Positions 8,623 through 17,246 of a DNA stretch of 64,000 bases are shown piece after piece. Location: assembly GCA_900314865.1 (NCBI GenBank), contig OMWW01000006.1:26153-90152 (forward strand), given 5' to 3'. The DNA comes from an uncultured Erysipelotrichaceae bacterium. Lineage in GTDB: Bacteria; Bacillota_I; Bacilli_A; RFN20; CAG-826. The notes beneath the pieces were generated by a model, which worked only from the letters and a program-made list of their open reading frames with translations, did no database searches and was not told the DNA's origin. Both the position numbers and the translations under genes were made by a program. Positions within the stretch are counted from its first letter, which is position 1, and every line of letters starts with the position of its first letter.

Positions 8623-10686
8623 ATGGAAGACAGCGGTAAAATAACATTTAATCAAATCTGCAACACTGCTATTTTGAGAAGTGGTGCCATGAGAAATAAA
8701 AATTCTTTTGAATTATTAGAAAATTTGGCCACGACTTTAATTGAGTATAAAAAATACGACAGTTTTGTAAGAGATACTTTCAATAATGATTTTTATGAAT
8801 TTTATCATCTAAATTTACCACCAATTGTTCTTGGTGAAGTTCTAAATAGATTGGTCTCAAAAAAACTAATCAAGAAAAAAGATAAAGATATTTTTATTGT
8901 TGATTCTACTGAAGCTTCTAAAATTAATGGTTTAAACGAGCTTGAGTCGTTTACTCAGGATAGAAATGTCCTTGTAACTTTTTTAAATGATTATTTACTT
9001 TCAAATGGCGTAAAACTTGATCGTGAAAACACTGAAATATTACTGACCAAACATATTGAAGATAGCCTATCAATTTTAGGCGATCCTTCTAATAGAAGTG
9101 TTCAATTAAATACTACTGAGCAATTTTTGGTTGATTCTTTCGTTAAAGAGCTTAAAAGAAATGATGAGAATGGATATTATAGTATTTACAAGAAAATATT
9201 GTTTGGTAGATTACTTGCTGCTTTTATTGTTAACAATTCCAATGCTTTGGATACAACCATTACGATTCTTGATAAGTTGGTTCTTTATCTTGATACTGGA
9301 GTAGTGTTTAATTTGCTTGGGCTTGACAACTATTCAACAAAAACCGAATACCTAGATATGATAAGTACTCTGCAAGGATTGGGTGCGAAAATAAGGATTT
9401 TTAGTCATGTTTATGATGAGGTATACGACATTATTAGTGGAAGTAAATATTGGATAAATAATTACCAGTATTCTTCTAGTAACGCTTCTCGAGTTGCCGA
9501 ATATTTTATATCAAACAAATTTACGTCCGAAGATATAGATGAATATCTTTTGAAATTAGAAAGCAAGTTCAAAGAACTGGACATTGAAATAGATGATTAT
9601 GAGATTGATTACAATGAACCTGACCAATATGGATTGTATGAAGAAAATGTATTTAAAAAAATTAAAAACCAATACATTTTAACTGGCGGTTATCAAGAAA
9701 ATAAGGATGACACCTATCGAATTGACGCCAAATCCATTTATTCAATACACAAAATGAGAAGAGGTAAAAAATACAGAAAACTAAATGACGCAGGATATAT
9801 TCTTCTTACAACAAACAAAGGAATAGCCAAAGTAGCAAGAGAATGCACTGTTGGTGGTGCAAACTCAATCGCATATGTAATTACAGATGCATATTTAAGC
9901 ATGCTTTTGTTCCTTGCCTATCCAAATTATTCTGATGAAACAAATATGCGTTTTTTAATTCCTGCTGCTTACCACGCTTTTAGGCCTAGCAAAGAATTAT
10001 TAATTAAGATGGAAACAGTTTTAAGAGACTTAAATAAACGTGGCGTTATGTCTGAAAAAGAAGTGTTTTCTTGGATTTCTAATATTGCTCTTGGGGAAGA
10101 GGTGCTTGCCGTTACAAACAACGATCCGGAGTTATTTGATGAATCCACTCCAGAAAAAGTTATTGAAAAAATAAAAAAGGAAGCTTCGGAAAAGGTTTCT
10201 AAATCGCAGGAAGAAGCAAATAATTTGGTTATAAGAGCTAATGAGCAATCGGAAGAATCTTTGAAACTATATTTAGAAACGGAAGAAGCTCGTAAGAAGT
10301 TGGTGAATGAGCTAAATGAAAAAGATGAAAAAGAATTGACTCTAATTCAGGAAAGAAAAAAAGACATCGAAACAAAATCTACAAAAAAGATAAAAATATT
10401 AAGCATTACCTACTTTGTTGTTTGCTTGTTAATTATAGCCACGATTTGTACTTCTTTGGCTGTTTTGTCTGATTATCTGATTAAATCAGATTATTCTAAG
10501 TGGCTTTCATATCTTATTTCTTCCGCTGTTACAATTGTTTTAGGTCTATTATCTTTTCATTTTTTGTTTTCAAGTTGTTGCCTGCTTGCTTCTAAAGCGG
10601 TTAAAACAAAAAAATATACAAGCTTAATTAAGAACCTTTCCGATAAAATAAACACATTAAACAATCAAATTGCAAACAGAAAATAA
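8623..10686 (+). CDS. membrane-anchored PIN-like nuclease candidate with coiled coil
   Basis: 687 residues from the ATG at 8623, preceded by AAAGGTAAG; upstream in-frame codons exist but lack a ribosome-binding site. The N-terminal ~200 residues are helical and charged. The central part resembles a PIN-like ribonuclease fold: YLDTGVVFNLL (Asp224), then SHVYDEVYD (Glu266), then a DAKSIYSI segment and LLTTNKGIAK, which would supply the remaining acidic residues of the active site. It is followed by a Glu/Lys-rich coiled coil (about residues 510-585), two hydrophobic helices (about 590-615 and 628-655), and a short second coiled coil. The active site would face the cytoplasm if both ends do. PIN-like plus membrane helices next to NTPases suggests an abortive-infection effector; this is inference. 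The next gene starts seven bases after its stop. Confidence 0.6.
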   Translation: MEDSGKITFNQICNTAILRSGAMRNKNSFELLENLATTLIEYKKYDSFVRDTFNNDFYEFYHLNLPPIVLGEVLNRLVSKKLIKKKDKDIFIVDSTEASKINGLNELESFTQDRNVLVTFLNDYLLSNGVKLDRENTEILLTKHIEDSLSILGDPSNRSVQLNTTEQFLVDSFVKELKRNDENGYYSIYKKILFGRLLAAFIVNNSNALDTTITILDKLVLYLDTGVVFNLLGLDNYSTKTEYLDMISTLQGLGAKIRIFSHVYDEVYDIISGSKYWINNYQYSSSNASRVAEYFISNKFTSEDIDEYLLKLESKFKELDIEIDDYEIDYNEPDQYGLYEENVFKKIKNQYILTGGYQENKDDTYRIDAKSIYSIHKMRRGKKYRKLNDAGYILLTTNKGIAKVARECTVGGANSIAYVITDAYLSMLLFLAYPNYSDETNMRFLIPAAYHAFRPSKELLIKMETVLRDLNKRGVMSEKEVFSWISNIALGEEVLAVTNNDPELFDESTPEKVIEKIKKEASEKVSKSQEEANNLVIRANEQSEESLKLYLETEEARKKLVNELNEKDEKELTLIQERKKDIETKSTKKIKILSITYFVVCLLIIATICTSLAVLSDYLIKSDYSKWLSYLISSAVTIVLGLLSFHFLFSSCCLLASKAVKTKKYTSLIKNLSDKINTLNNQIANRK

Positions 10687-10693
10687 AAAAGCT

Positions 10694-11386
10694 ATGGTAA
10701 AGAAGATTCATTATTGTTGGTTTGGAGGAAAACCAAAACCAAAGAAAATTAGAAAATGCATCGCAAGCTGGAAAAAATATTTTCCAGATTTTGAGATTAT
10801 TGAATGGAACGAATCTAACTTTGATATTAACTGCTGTGAATATGTGAAGAATGCCTATAACCTCAAAAAGTGGGCGTATGTCTCTGACTATTGTCGCTTA
10901 CTTAAACTCTATGAACATGGAGGGCTCTACTTCGACACGGACGTTGAAGTTATCAAAAGATTCAAAGATGAATTCTTTAATACTCCTTTTGTGACTCTTG
11001 AAATTGCAGAGTATGTTGCGATTGGGATGGGTGGTACTATATACGTAGAAAAGAATGATCCATTCTGTAAAGCGTTGCTCGATTCTTATGAAGGAGAATC
11101 ATCTTTAGAAAAAGCAGAAGGAAGTAGATTCACTAAATCCATATGTGACAGAGCGTATGACTATTTCATCCAATATGGATTTGTGAGAGAAGATAAGTTC
11201 CAATATTTAAATGGATATACTTTATATCCAAGCGAATATTTTTCTCCTCTTAACAATCTTACTCAAAAGATGCATAAGACAAAGAATACATATTCTATTC
11301 ATTACTATATTGGAAGTTGGTTCACCTTTGGTGAGAAGTTGCATAACTGGTTTTATAGACTAGAAAAGAAATTACATATTAAATAA
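10694..11386 (+). CDS. glycosyltransferase, capsule/OCH1-type GT32-like
   Basis: 230 residues from the ATG at 10694; a TTG at 10670 would overlap the previous gene and is less likely. The start KIHYCWFGG, the pattern IPKWKxWxPDFE-like (SWKKYFPDFEIIEWN), a conserved AYVSDYCRLLKLYEHGG and the DxD motif in LYFDTDVEV (Asp81, Asp83) mark a family-32-type sugar transferase that uses a nucleotide sugar and a metal ion. Such enzymes build capsule or other surface polysaccharides on the cytoplasmic face. It is six bases from the next glycosyltransferase and just downstream of the PIN-like gene, so transcription may read through from the island. Confidence 0.85.
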   Translation: MVKKIHYCWFGGKPKPKKIRKCIASWKKYFPDFEIIEWNESNFDINCCEYVKNAYNLKKWAYVSDYCRLLKLYEHGGLYFDTDVEVIKRFKDEFFNTPFVTLEIAEYVAIGMGGTIYVEKNDPFCKALLDSYEGESSLEKAEGSRFTKSICDRAYDYFIQYGFVREDKFQYLNGYTLYPSEYFSPLNNLTQKMHKTKNTYSIHYYIGSWFTFGEKLHNWFYRLEKKLHIK

Positions 11387-11392
11387 ATAAAC

Positions 11393-12349
11393 ATGAGTTA
11401 CGATATTCCAATCCTTTTAGAGTTTTACGCTAGACCAGATAAATTCATCTATGTTTTTGAAGCGGTCAAAAAGATGAAACCTAAATATCTTTATCTATAT
11501 CAAGATGCGCCTAGAAGCGAAAAAGATAAAGAAGGTTGTCAAAGATGTAGAGAGATTGTTAACTCTATTGATTGGGACTGTGAAGTTAAAACCTTTTATC
11601 AAGACATAAATCAAGGTTGTGACCCAAGTGGATGGTTAGCACAGTCCTGGTTCTTCTCTCAAGTTGAATATGGAATTGTCTTAGAAGATGACTGTGTTCC
11701 TAATGAATCATTCTTTCTATTTATGAAAGAAAATCTTATTAAATATAAAGATGATAATGATATTGCTTATATAAGTGGGATGAATGTTTTGGATGATTAT
11801 GAAAATAAGATAGAACCAGGCTCTTCCTATTTCTTCACTAAATACGGAAGTACATGGGGTTGGGGAAGTTGGAAAAGATTCTATTCAAAATGTGACTCGT
11901 CATATTCTTGGCTTGATGATGAAAAGCAGTTACAAGAAATCATTAATGATTTCACTAATAAGAAAACATGTGAAGACTATATCGCTTTAGCAAGAATAAG
12001 AAAAAAAGAAGGCAAAGCCTATTTTGAGACTATTCTAACCGCGAACGTAAGACTTCATCATCAAATGGAAATTGTTCCTACTCACAATATGATTTCTAAT
12101 ATTGGGATTGGTGATTTTGGTACTCATAGCGCTTCTTCTTTAAAAAGATTACATCCAAAAATCAGAAAGATGTTTTTTAAGAAACAATATGATTATGAAT
12201 TTCCTTTAATTCATCCTACTAAAAAAGAAATCAATGTTGGTTATGAAAAAGATATGTCAAAAGCCTGGCCTAGATGTAAACTTTCCTATAAGTATTACGC
12301 ACTTAAATATGAAATAGGAAGAAGACTATTTCCAAAACGATATAAATAA
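11393..12349 (+). CDS. GT-A fold glycosyltransferase
   Basis: 318 residues. The N-terminal part (IPILLEFYARPDKF) matches the opening strand of GT-A glycosyltransferases of the GNT-I-like group. A metal-binding motif VLEDDCVPN (Glu98-Asp99-Asp100) sits at the expected place, followed by YGSTWGWGSWKRFY, common in sugar transferases with a hemolysin/HlpA-like annotation. The C-terminus is basic, consistent with membrane association. It starts at ATG 11393 without a clear ribosome-binding site, six bases after the previous stop, so translation probably depends on the upstream gene. It likely acts with its neighbour on a surface glycan. A terminator follows immediately. Confidence 0.8.
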   Translation: MSYDIPILLEFYARPDKFIYVFEAVKKMKPKYLYLYQDAPRSEKDKEGCQRCREIVNSIDWDCEVKTFYQDINQGCDPSGWLAQSWFFSQVEYGIVLEDDCVPNESFFLFMKENLIKYKDDNDIAYISGMNVLDDYENKIEPGSSYFFTKYGSTWGWGSWKRFYSKCDSSYSWLDDEKQLQEIINDFTNKKTCEDYIALARIRKKEGKAYFETILTANVRLHHQMEIVPTHNMISNIGIGDFGTHSASSLKRLHPKIRKMFFKKQYDYEFPLIHPTKKEINVGYEKDMSKAWPRCKLSYKYYALKYEIGRRLFPKRYK

Positions 12350-12352
12350 TAT

Positions 12353-12374
12353 GGAGTGAATATTCACTCCTTTT
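12353..12374 (+). terminator. intrinsic terminator after the glycosyltransferases
   Basis: A perfect eight-base stem, GGAGTGAA with TTCACTCC, has a two-base loop and is followed by TTTTA. It ends eight bases before the next ATG (12382), leaving no room for a normal leader on the downstream gene. Confidence 0.75.
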
Positions 12375-12381
12375 ATGTATT

Positions 12382-13425
12382 ATGAAAGAAAGAATATTTT
12401 ATTTAGATATTATTAGAGTAGTAGCGATGACTCTTGTCACTCTCCTTCATAGTGTTGCGGACACTTTTTTAAGAAGTGGAGCGGGTTCACCTCTATTCAA
12501 TATATCTAATGTCTTATATTGTTTAGCCTCTATAGGAGTGTTACTTTTTGTCTATATAAGTGGAGCAATCTTTTTAGATGAAAAATATGAATTAACATGT
12601 AGGAAGTTAGCTAAACATATATTGAGATTAGTTATCTTCTTCATCTTCTGGAGTGTGATATATACCTCTATTTTTGATATCTTCTTTCCTCTAAGAGAGG
12701 GGTTAACATTAAATGTCACCAATATCTTTAAAACATTCTTTAAAGGTTTTTATCATCTTTGGTATATCTATCTTATTATCTTCTTATATCTAATTACTCC
12801 TTTATTAAGGAGATTTATCAAAAAAGAACATATCAAAAAGATAGGTGTAGTGGTCACTCTTCTTTTATTAGTAGTGTCTTCCATTTCTTTAACTTTTAGA
12901 TTATTAATCGCATATCGAATATATGATTTATCAATATTTGTTATTTATGATAAATATCACTTAGATTTTATTGTTCTATTTCCTCTTATTTATATACTCG
13001 GTTATTTACTTCATAACATTGAATTTAATAGATGGAAATATGTTATCTATATCTTAGGTGTTTTAGGCTTTATATCCTCAATCATTGGTAACACTTATTT
13101 GAAGTCATTTGGGATCCGTTCAATTGATTATGGTTATACGCATGCTGATAGTCCAATGATGATTTTATCATCATTATCATTATTTATACTTATCAAAAGT
13201 ATTATTAAAAAAGAATATAAGATCATTACATTTTTATCTTCTTTGTCCTTAGGTATTTATGGGAGTCACCCAATGTTTTGTGTATTCTCCTATATGATAT
13301 TAGATAACATTAACAATATAAGTGGGTATTTATATATTCCTATCACCTTTATTTTTGCCTTTATTTGTTCTGTTTTATTGTCTTATATTTTTTCTAAGAT
13401 TCCATATCTAAAAAGAATCGTATAG
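12382..13425 (+). CDS. acyltransferase 3 family membrane protein
   Basis: 347 residues with about ten hydrophobic helices. The N-terminus (RIFYLDIIRVVAMTLVTLLH) carries the Arg/His pattern of acyltransferase-3 proteins (OafA/WecH type), which move acetyl or other acyl groups across the membrane onto surface polysaccharides. It sits right after two glycosyltransferases, consistent with decorating the same glycan. The start is ATG 12382 with no ribosome-binding site and only eight bases after the terminator hairpin, so it is either translated from a nearly leaderless transcript or depends on readthrough. The exact acyl acceptor cannot be told. Confidence 0.85.
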   Translation: MKERIFYLDIIRVVAMTLVTLLHSVADTFLRSGAGSPLFNISNVLYCLASIGVLLFVYISGAIFLDEKYELTCRKLAKHILRLVIFFIFWSVIYTSIFDIFFPLREGLTLNVTNIFKTFFKGFYHLWYIYLIIFLYLITPLLRRFIKKEHIKKIGVVVTLLLLVVSSISLTFRLLIAYRIYDLSIFVIYDKYHLDFIVLFPLIYILGYLLHNIEFNRWKYVIYILGVLGFISSIIGNTYLKSFGIRSIDYGYTHADSPMMILSSLSLFILIKSIIKKEYKIITFLSSLSLGIYGSHPMFCVFSYMILDNINNISGYLYIPITFIFAFICSVLLSYIFSKIPYLKRIV

Positions 13426-13459
13426 TAAAAAGAAATATACTTAATATATTTACTTGGTA

Positions 13460-13465
13460 TATAAT
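13460..13465 (+). promoter_or_regulatory. -10 element for a nearly leaderless transcript
   Basis: TATAAT lies nine bases upstream of the ATG at 13475, with no ribosome-binding site between. Transcription from this element would begin within about three bases of the start codon. No convincing -35 is visible. Confidence 0.4.
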
Positions 13466-13474
13466 CATTCACGC

Positions 13475-15346
13475 ATGGGAAAAAGAAAAATTTCTAAGAA
13501 ATCATTAATTGAAAGAATTGTCGTACTCACTATCGTGGTCGCGGTTATTTTGATGTTGGTGCTTTTCTTAAAAGATATCTTTATTCCTTTAATCAAATAT
13601 CAAGCTAGTAATAATAGAGAGGCCGCCGAAGCTTTATTAAGAGATAACGGAATCTTAGGCTATATCGCGGTTCCTGTTATTGAGGCTCTTCAAATGGTGG
13701 TCATCTTTATTCCAGCCGAATTCATTCAAATCACCTCTGGTATGTCTTTCCCGGCCTGGCAAGCCATATTATTATGTGATTTAGGTGTTTGTTTAGGGGC
13801 TTCTTTAATTTACCTCATCATCAACGTTTTCCGTTTCAAAGGTGATATCTTAGCAAGAAGTGAATCGAAGATCGCTCAATATGAAAAAGTAAGCAAGAAC
13901 CGTTCTACTTTGCTTATGATGGTGTTACTTTTCATCATGCCGATTGTTCCTTTTGGAGCGATTTGTTATTACGGAAGTAGCAAGAAACCAACATATTGGA
14001 AATATATCCTTACTGTCGCTTTAGCGGTATTACCATCTATATGTACTTCTATTTTGATGGGTTATGCGATTACTGAGGCCATTAGCGGTACTTGGCCAGT
14101 TTGGGCGCTAGTGCTCACCATCATTGGAGGAGGGGCAGTTCTCTTACTCTTACTTTTATTCGTGTTACATCAATTCTTCTTTAAACACAACGATAACACT
14201 CCTTACTCTTGGTTTTATGGAATCATCATTTCTATGATTTCGAAATTCTTGATGTTTAAAGTGAAATACAAAGTCATCAACCAAGAAAAGATGAATGAAG
14301 TGGGGGGACAATATGTCGTTCTCGCTAATCACCACACATGGTTTGACTTTATGGGTGTTCATAAGTTAGACCCAAATATGCGTTATGCGATGGTGATGAA
14401 TAATCACTTGTTCCATGCGCCTATTGTTGGTAAATGGTTTACTAGAAGTGGCTGTATTCCTAAGAAGTTATTCGCCCCTGATATTCCTTGTGCGGTCAAG
14501 TTATTAAACGCCAAAAATAGTGGTTACTCTATTGCGATGTTCCCAGAAGCTAGACTATCCACTGATGGAGGTCCTTCATATATCAATTCTGCGACTGCTT
14601 CACTTGCCAAGAAGCTTGATTTACCTGTTGTTCTTGTCCAACTCCGTGGAGGTTATTTCATCAAACCTAAATGGAGAAAGAAGATGAAACGTGGAACTTA
14701 TCAAATTGAAGTGATGCGTGTTATTCAACCAAATGAATTAGAAGCTATGGAAGTTGAAGAGATTCAATCAATTATTCAAGAGAATCTTTCTTTCAACGAA
14801 TTTGATAACAAAGATTTGAAATTCAAAAGTGGTAATAAGGCTAGTGGACTTGAAGATATTTTATATAGATGTAAAGACTGTGGAACTTTATATTCCACTT
14901 ATTCTAAAGGTAATTATTTAAAATGCTCAAAATGTGGTAAGACATATAACATTCTTCCTAATTATCAATTCGATGATAGTAAGACTCATAACATCTATGA
15001 ATATTATCAAGATATGAAAGAGTTAGAAATGAAAGAGATTGATGACATCAATCTTGATATTGAAGTAGATGTGAAGATCTACACTGATAACAAGAAGAAA
15101 TATCGAACTGATAAAGGTGTTTTCCATTTTGATAAAGACAAAGTGTATTTCAAATCCTCAGAGAGTGATTTCTATTTTGAATATTTGACCTCTCAGCTAG
15201 AAGGAATAGCCTACTCTGTTAGAGAAGAATTTGAAATGTATTATAAAGATGAACTCTATTATTTTTATCCTAAAGAAGAAAACCGAAAAGTTGTTACTAG
15301 AGTAGCCTTATTGTTTGAGGCTAATAAATCACGTTTAAGTAACTAA
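13475..15346 (+). CDS. VTT (DedA-like) - PlsC-like acyltransferase - zinc-ribbon fusion
   Basis: 623 residues from ATG 13475. After a first membrane helix (about residues 14-36), a VTT/SNARE-associated membrane domain (about 60-245) carries IPAEFIQITSG, a motif typical of DedA/TVP38-type lipid scramblase-like proteins. A PlsC-type acyltransferase follows, with the catalytic H-x4-D in NHHTWFDF (His286, Asp291) and a later FPEARLS block. The C-terminal part has a four-cysteine zinc ribbon (Cys466, Cys469, Cys484, Cys487) and a 130-residue acidic tail. The likely job is acyl transfer to a lysophospholipid-like substrate coupled to lipid movement. Having all three modules in one chain is unusual. 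Its neighbours are envelope genes. The substrate is unknown. Confidence 0.8.
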   Translation: MGKRKISKKSLIERIVVLTIVVAVILMLVLFLKDIFIPLIKYQASNNREAAEALLRDNGILGYIAVPVIEALQMVVIFIPAEFIQITSGMSFPAWQAILLCDLGVCLGASLIYLIINVFRFKGDILARSESKIAQYEKVSKNRSTLLMMVLLFIMPIVPFGAICYYGSSKKPTYWKYILTVALAVLPSICTSILMGYAITEAISGTWPVWALVLTIIGGGAVLLLLLLFVLHQFFFKHNDNTPYSWFYGIIISMISKFLMFKVKYKVINQEKMNEVGGQYVVLANHHTWFDFMGVHKLDPNMRYAMVMNNHLFHAPIVGKWFTRSGCIPKKLFAPDIPCAVKLLNAKNSGYSIAMFPEARLSTDGGPSYINSATASLAKKLDLPVVLVQLRGGYFIKPKWRKKMKRGTYQIEVMRVIQPNELEAMEVEEIQSIIQENLSFNEFDNKDLKFKSGNKASGLEDILYRCKDCGTLYSTYSKGNYLKCSKCGKTYNILPNYQFDDSKTHNIYEYYQDMKELEMKEIDDINLDIEVDVKIYTDNKKKYRTDKGVFHFDKDKVYFKSSESDFYFEYLTSQLEGIAYSVREEFEMYYKDELYYFYPKEENRKVVTRVALLFEANKSRLSN

Positions 15347-15360
15347 CTTGGTTACTTATA

Positions 15361-15369
15361 TGCTATATT
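15361..15369 (+). promoter_or_regulatory. extended -10 element for a leaderless transcript
   Basis: TGCTATATT (TG-n plus TATATT) ends seven bases before the ATG at 15377, so the expected transcription start falls on or next to the start codon. A seven-base-arm stem-loop (AAGTAAC with GTTACTT, 15337-15357) lies directly upstream and has no T-run, so it is a weak terminator candidate at best. Confidence 0.5.
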
Positions 15370-15376
15370 ATTGAAG

Positions 15377-16510
15377 ATGCCAATAAGTTCAAAAGATATC
15401 CGAAAACAAATAATCAGATATGTTATATATTTGATTTTTGTTTTATCTTTGACCGCTTTAGCGTTTTATCTCACGGTTGGAAAAAACGTTAATCTAATTT
15501 GGGAAACACTTAAAAGTGCGAATGTTTGGTATATAGTGGCGATCTTTATAATTGTTCTTGGCTGCATTTTAGCGAGATCAATTGTTGTCTATTTCTTAAC
15601 CCGGATATTTGAAAAAGATTATTTCTTTCATAGAGCGATTGCGATTGATCAAGTTGGTTCTTTATATCGTATGGTGACTCCTGCAGGTTTAGGGGGGCAT
15701 GTTATGGAAACCTATACCTACTATAAACAAGGTATAAGAGTTAGTAACGCTCTTTCCATTATTGCGATGTATTCTATTGTCTATCAAGTAGTGTTAATCC
15801 TTTATGGATTAATCTCTATTATATGTAAACATCAAGTCATTAATGAGATTGGTTATATTTCTATCTCCTTTAATGGAGGAAGTAATAACGTTCCTTTATG
15901 GCTACTTATCTCAATCGGCTTTGCCTTTAACGTCCTTTCAATTGGCGTTATTCTTCTTATCTCTTATTGGAATGGCTTCTTTCGTTTCATTAGAGGTCCA
16001 ATTGTGAGATTCCTTCATAAAATCAAACTCTTAAAAGAAGTGGAAAAACATCAAGAACATTTAGATGCGGCGGTCATCAACTTTAGAAACAACTTAAAGA
16101 CTTTATTTAAACATATTCCAACTTTACTCATCTGTATCGTCTTCTTTTTTATCTACATCACAATTTCTTACTCCGTTCCATATATCTGTGGTTTATCTTT
16201 AGGAAATGCATCAATGTATGCGAATTACTGGGATAGTGTGCTTCTATCTAACATCCATCAAATGGTGACTTGTATCATTCCTATTCCAGGAAGTTCGGTG
16301 ATATCCGAGATGTTCTTCCTTCAACTCTTCTCTCCTAGCGCTGGTCCTTCATTCTACGATAATGAGGTCATCGCTCGCGCATCATTACTCTTATGGAGAA
16401 GTTTGATGTTTATCTTCCCATTATTTATCGCATCCTTATATACGATTATTTATCGCCCAAGAAAGAGAAATAACAATGAAAATCCAAAAGATCAAAATCT
16501 TGAAGAATAA
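15377..16510 (+). CDS. YbhN/LPG-synthase-TM family membrane protein
   Basis: 377 residues, ATG at 15377 (a TTG six bases earlier is less likely). Seven or eight hydrophobic helices and the motif RMVTPAGLGGHVMETYTYYKQG are typical of the UPF0104/YbhN family, which shares the membrane domain of lysylphosphatidylglycerol synthase MprF and is thought to flip lipids. The soluble synthase domain of MprF is absent. A conserved block near the C-terminus (IIPIPGSSVISEMFF) also fits the family. The last 35 bases overlap the start of recX. Together with the VTT-PlsC gene upstream it suggests a lipid-remodelling function. The start lacks a ribosome-binding site. Confidence 0.85.
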   Translation: MPISSKDIRKQIIRYVIYLIFVLSLTALAFYLTVGKNVNLIWETLKSANVWYIVAIFIIVLGCILARSIVVYFLTRIFEKDYFFHRAIAIDQVGSLYRMVTPAGLGGHVMETYTYYKQGIRVSNALSIIAMYSIVYQVVLILYGLISIICKHQVINEIGYISISFNGGSNNVPLWLLISIGFAFNVLSIGVILLISYWNGFFRFIRGPIVRFLHKIKLLKEVEKHQEHLDAAVINFRNNLKTLFKHIPTLLICIVFFFIYITISYSVPYICGLSLGNASMYANYWDSVLLSNIHQMVTCIIPIPGSSVISEMFFLQLFSPSAGPSFYDNEVIARASLLLWRSLMFIFPLFIASLYTIIYRPRKRNNNENPKDQNLEE

Positions 16511-17243
16511 AGTTGTGGTCTCTTTTGAAAAGGAGAAATTAGAGTTAGACAAAGAAGTCTACCCTAATTTTTATCTATATGAAGGAAAAGAAATTAGTCT
16601 TAAAGAATATAAAAGTATCAAAGAATATAACAATATCGCATCTTTACTCAAATACGCGATGCGTATTCGTCAAAAAAGTTTATATTCTGAATATGCCTTA
16701 AGAAGTAAATTATATGATAAAGGTGGAAATAAAAAAGAAGTAGATAAAGTGATATCAACCTTAAAAGGATATGACCTAATTGATGATAAAGCTTTTGTCT
16801 TAGAGTATGTTGAATACTATAACTCTAAACTATACGGCAAAAATAAGATTATCCAGAAGTTAGAGGAAAAAGGAATCTTTAAAGAGAATATTTCTAAATC
16901 ATGTTTCTCCTTAAGTACCGAAAACAAAAAAGCAAAAGCGTTACTTCCTAAGCTTGAAAAGAAATATGAAAAATATAACTTCAAAGAAAAGAAAGACCAT
17001 ATCTATCGCGCATATTTAGAGCAAGGTTATGATTTAGAGATCGCTTTAAAATACGTAGAGATGGTGAAAGAAAGTTCATCCATAGATGAAGAGGATAAAC
17101 TCAAACGCGATTATGAGAAAGCCACGATTCGTTTATCTCGTAAATATAGTGGGAAAGAATTAAAAGAAAAAATCTTACAAGCGTTATTAACTAAAGGATA
17201 TAAATTCAATATGATTTACCCCTTACTAGAAAGGAACAAATAA
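16476..17243 (+). CDS. recX: RecX-type regulator of RecA
   Basis: 255 residues. After an N-terminal strand-rich part come repeated three-helix RecX modules: residues 60-110 (RIRQKSLYSEYALRSKLYDKG) then LIDDKAFVLEYVEYY and a second set near residues 205-250 (ATIRLSRKYSGKELKEKILQ). RecX binds RecA filaments and restrains recombination and the SOS response. The start ATG 16476 lies inside the preceding membrane-protein gene, after GAAAGAG, and overlaps it by 35 bases. The exonuclease gene follows three bases after its stop, so the three genes probably share a transcript. recA is not in the window. Confidence 0.85.
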   Translation: MKIQKIKILKNKVVVSFEKEKLELDKEVYPNFYLYEGKEISLKEYKSIKEYNNIASLLKYAMRIRQKSLYSEYALRSKLYDKGGNKKEVDKVISTLKGYDLIDDKAFVLEYVEYYNSKLYGKNKIIQKLEEKGIFKENISKSCFSLSTENKKAKALLPKLEKKYEKYNFKEKKDHIYRAYLEQGYDLEIALKYVEMVKESSSIDEEDKLKRDYEKATIRLSRKYSGKELKEKILQALLTKGYKFNMIYPLLERNK

Positions 17244-17246
17244 TAT

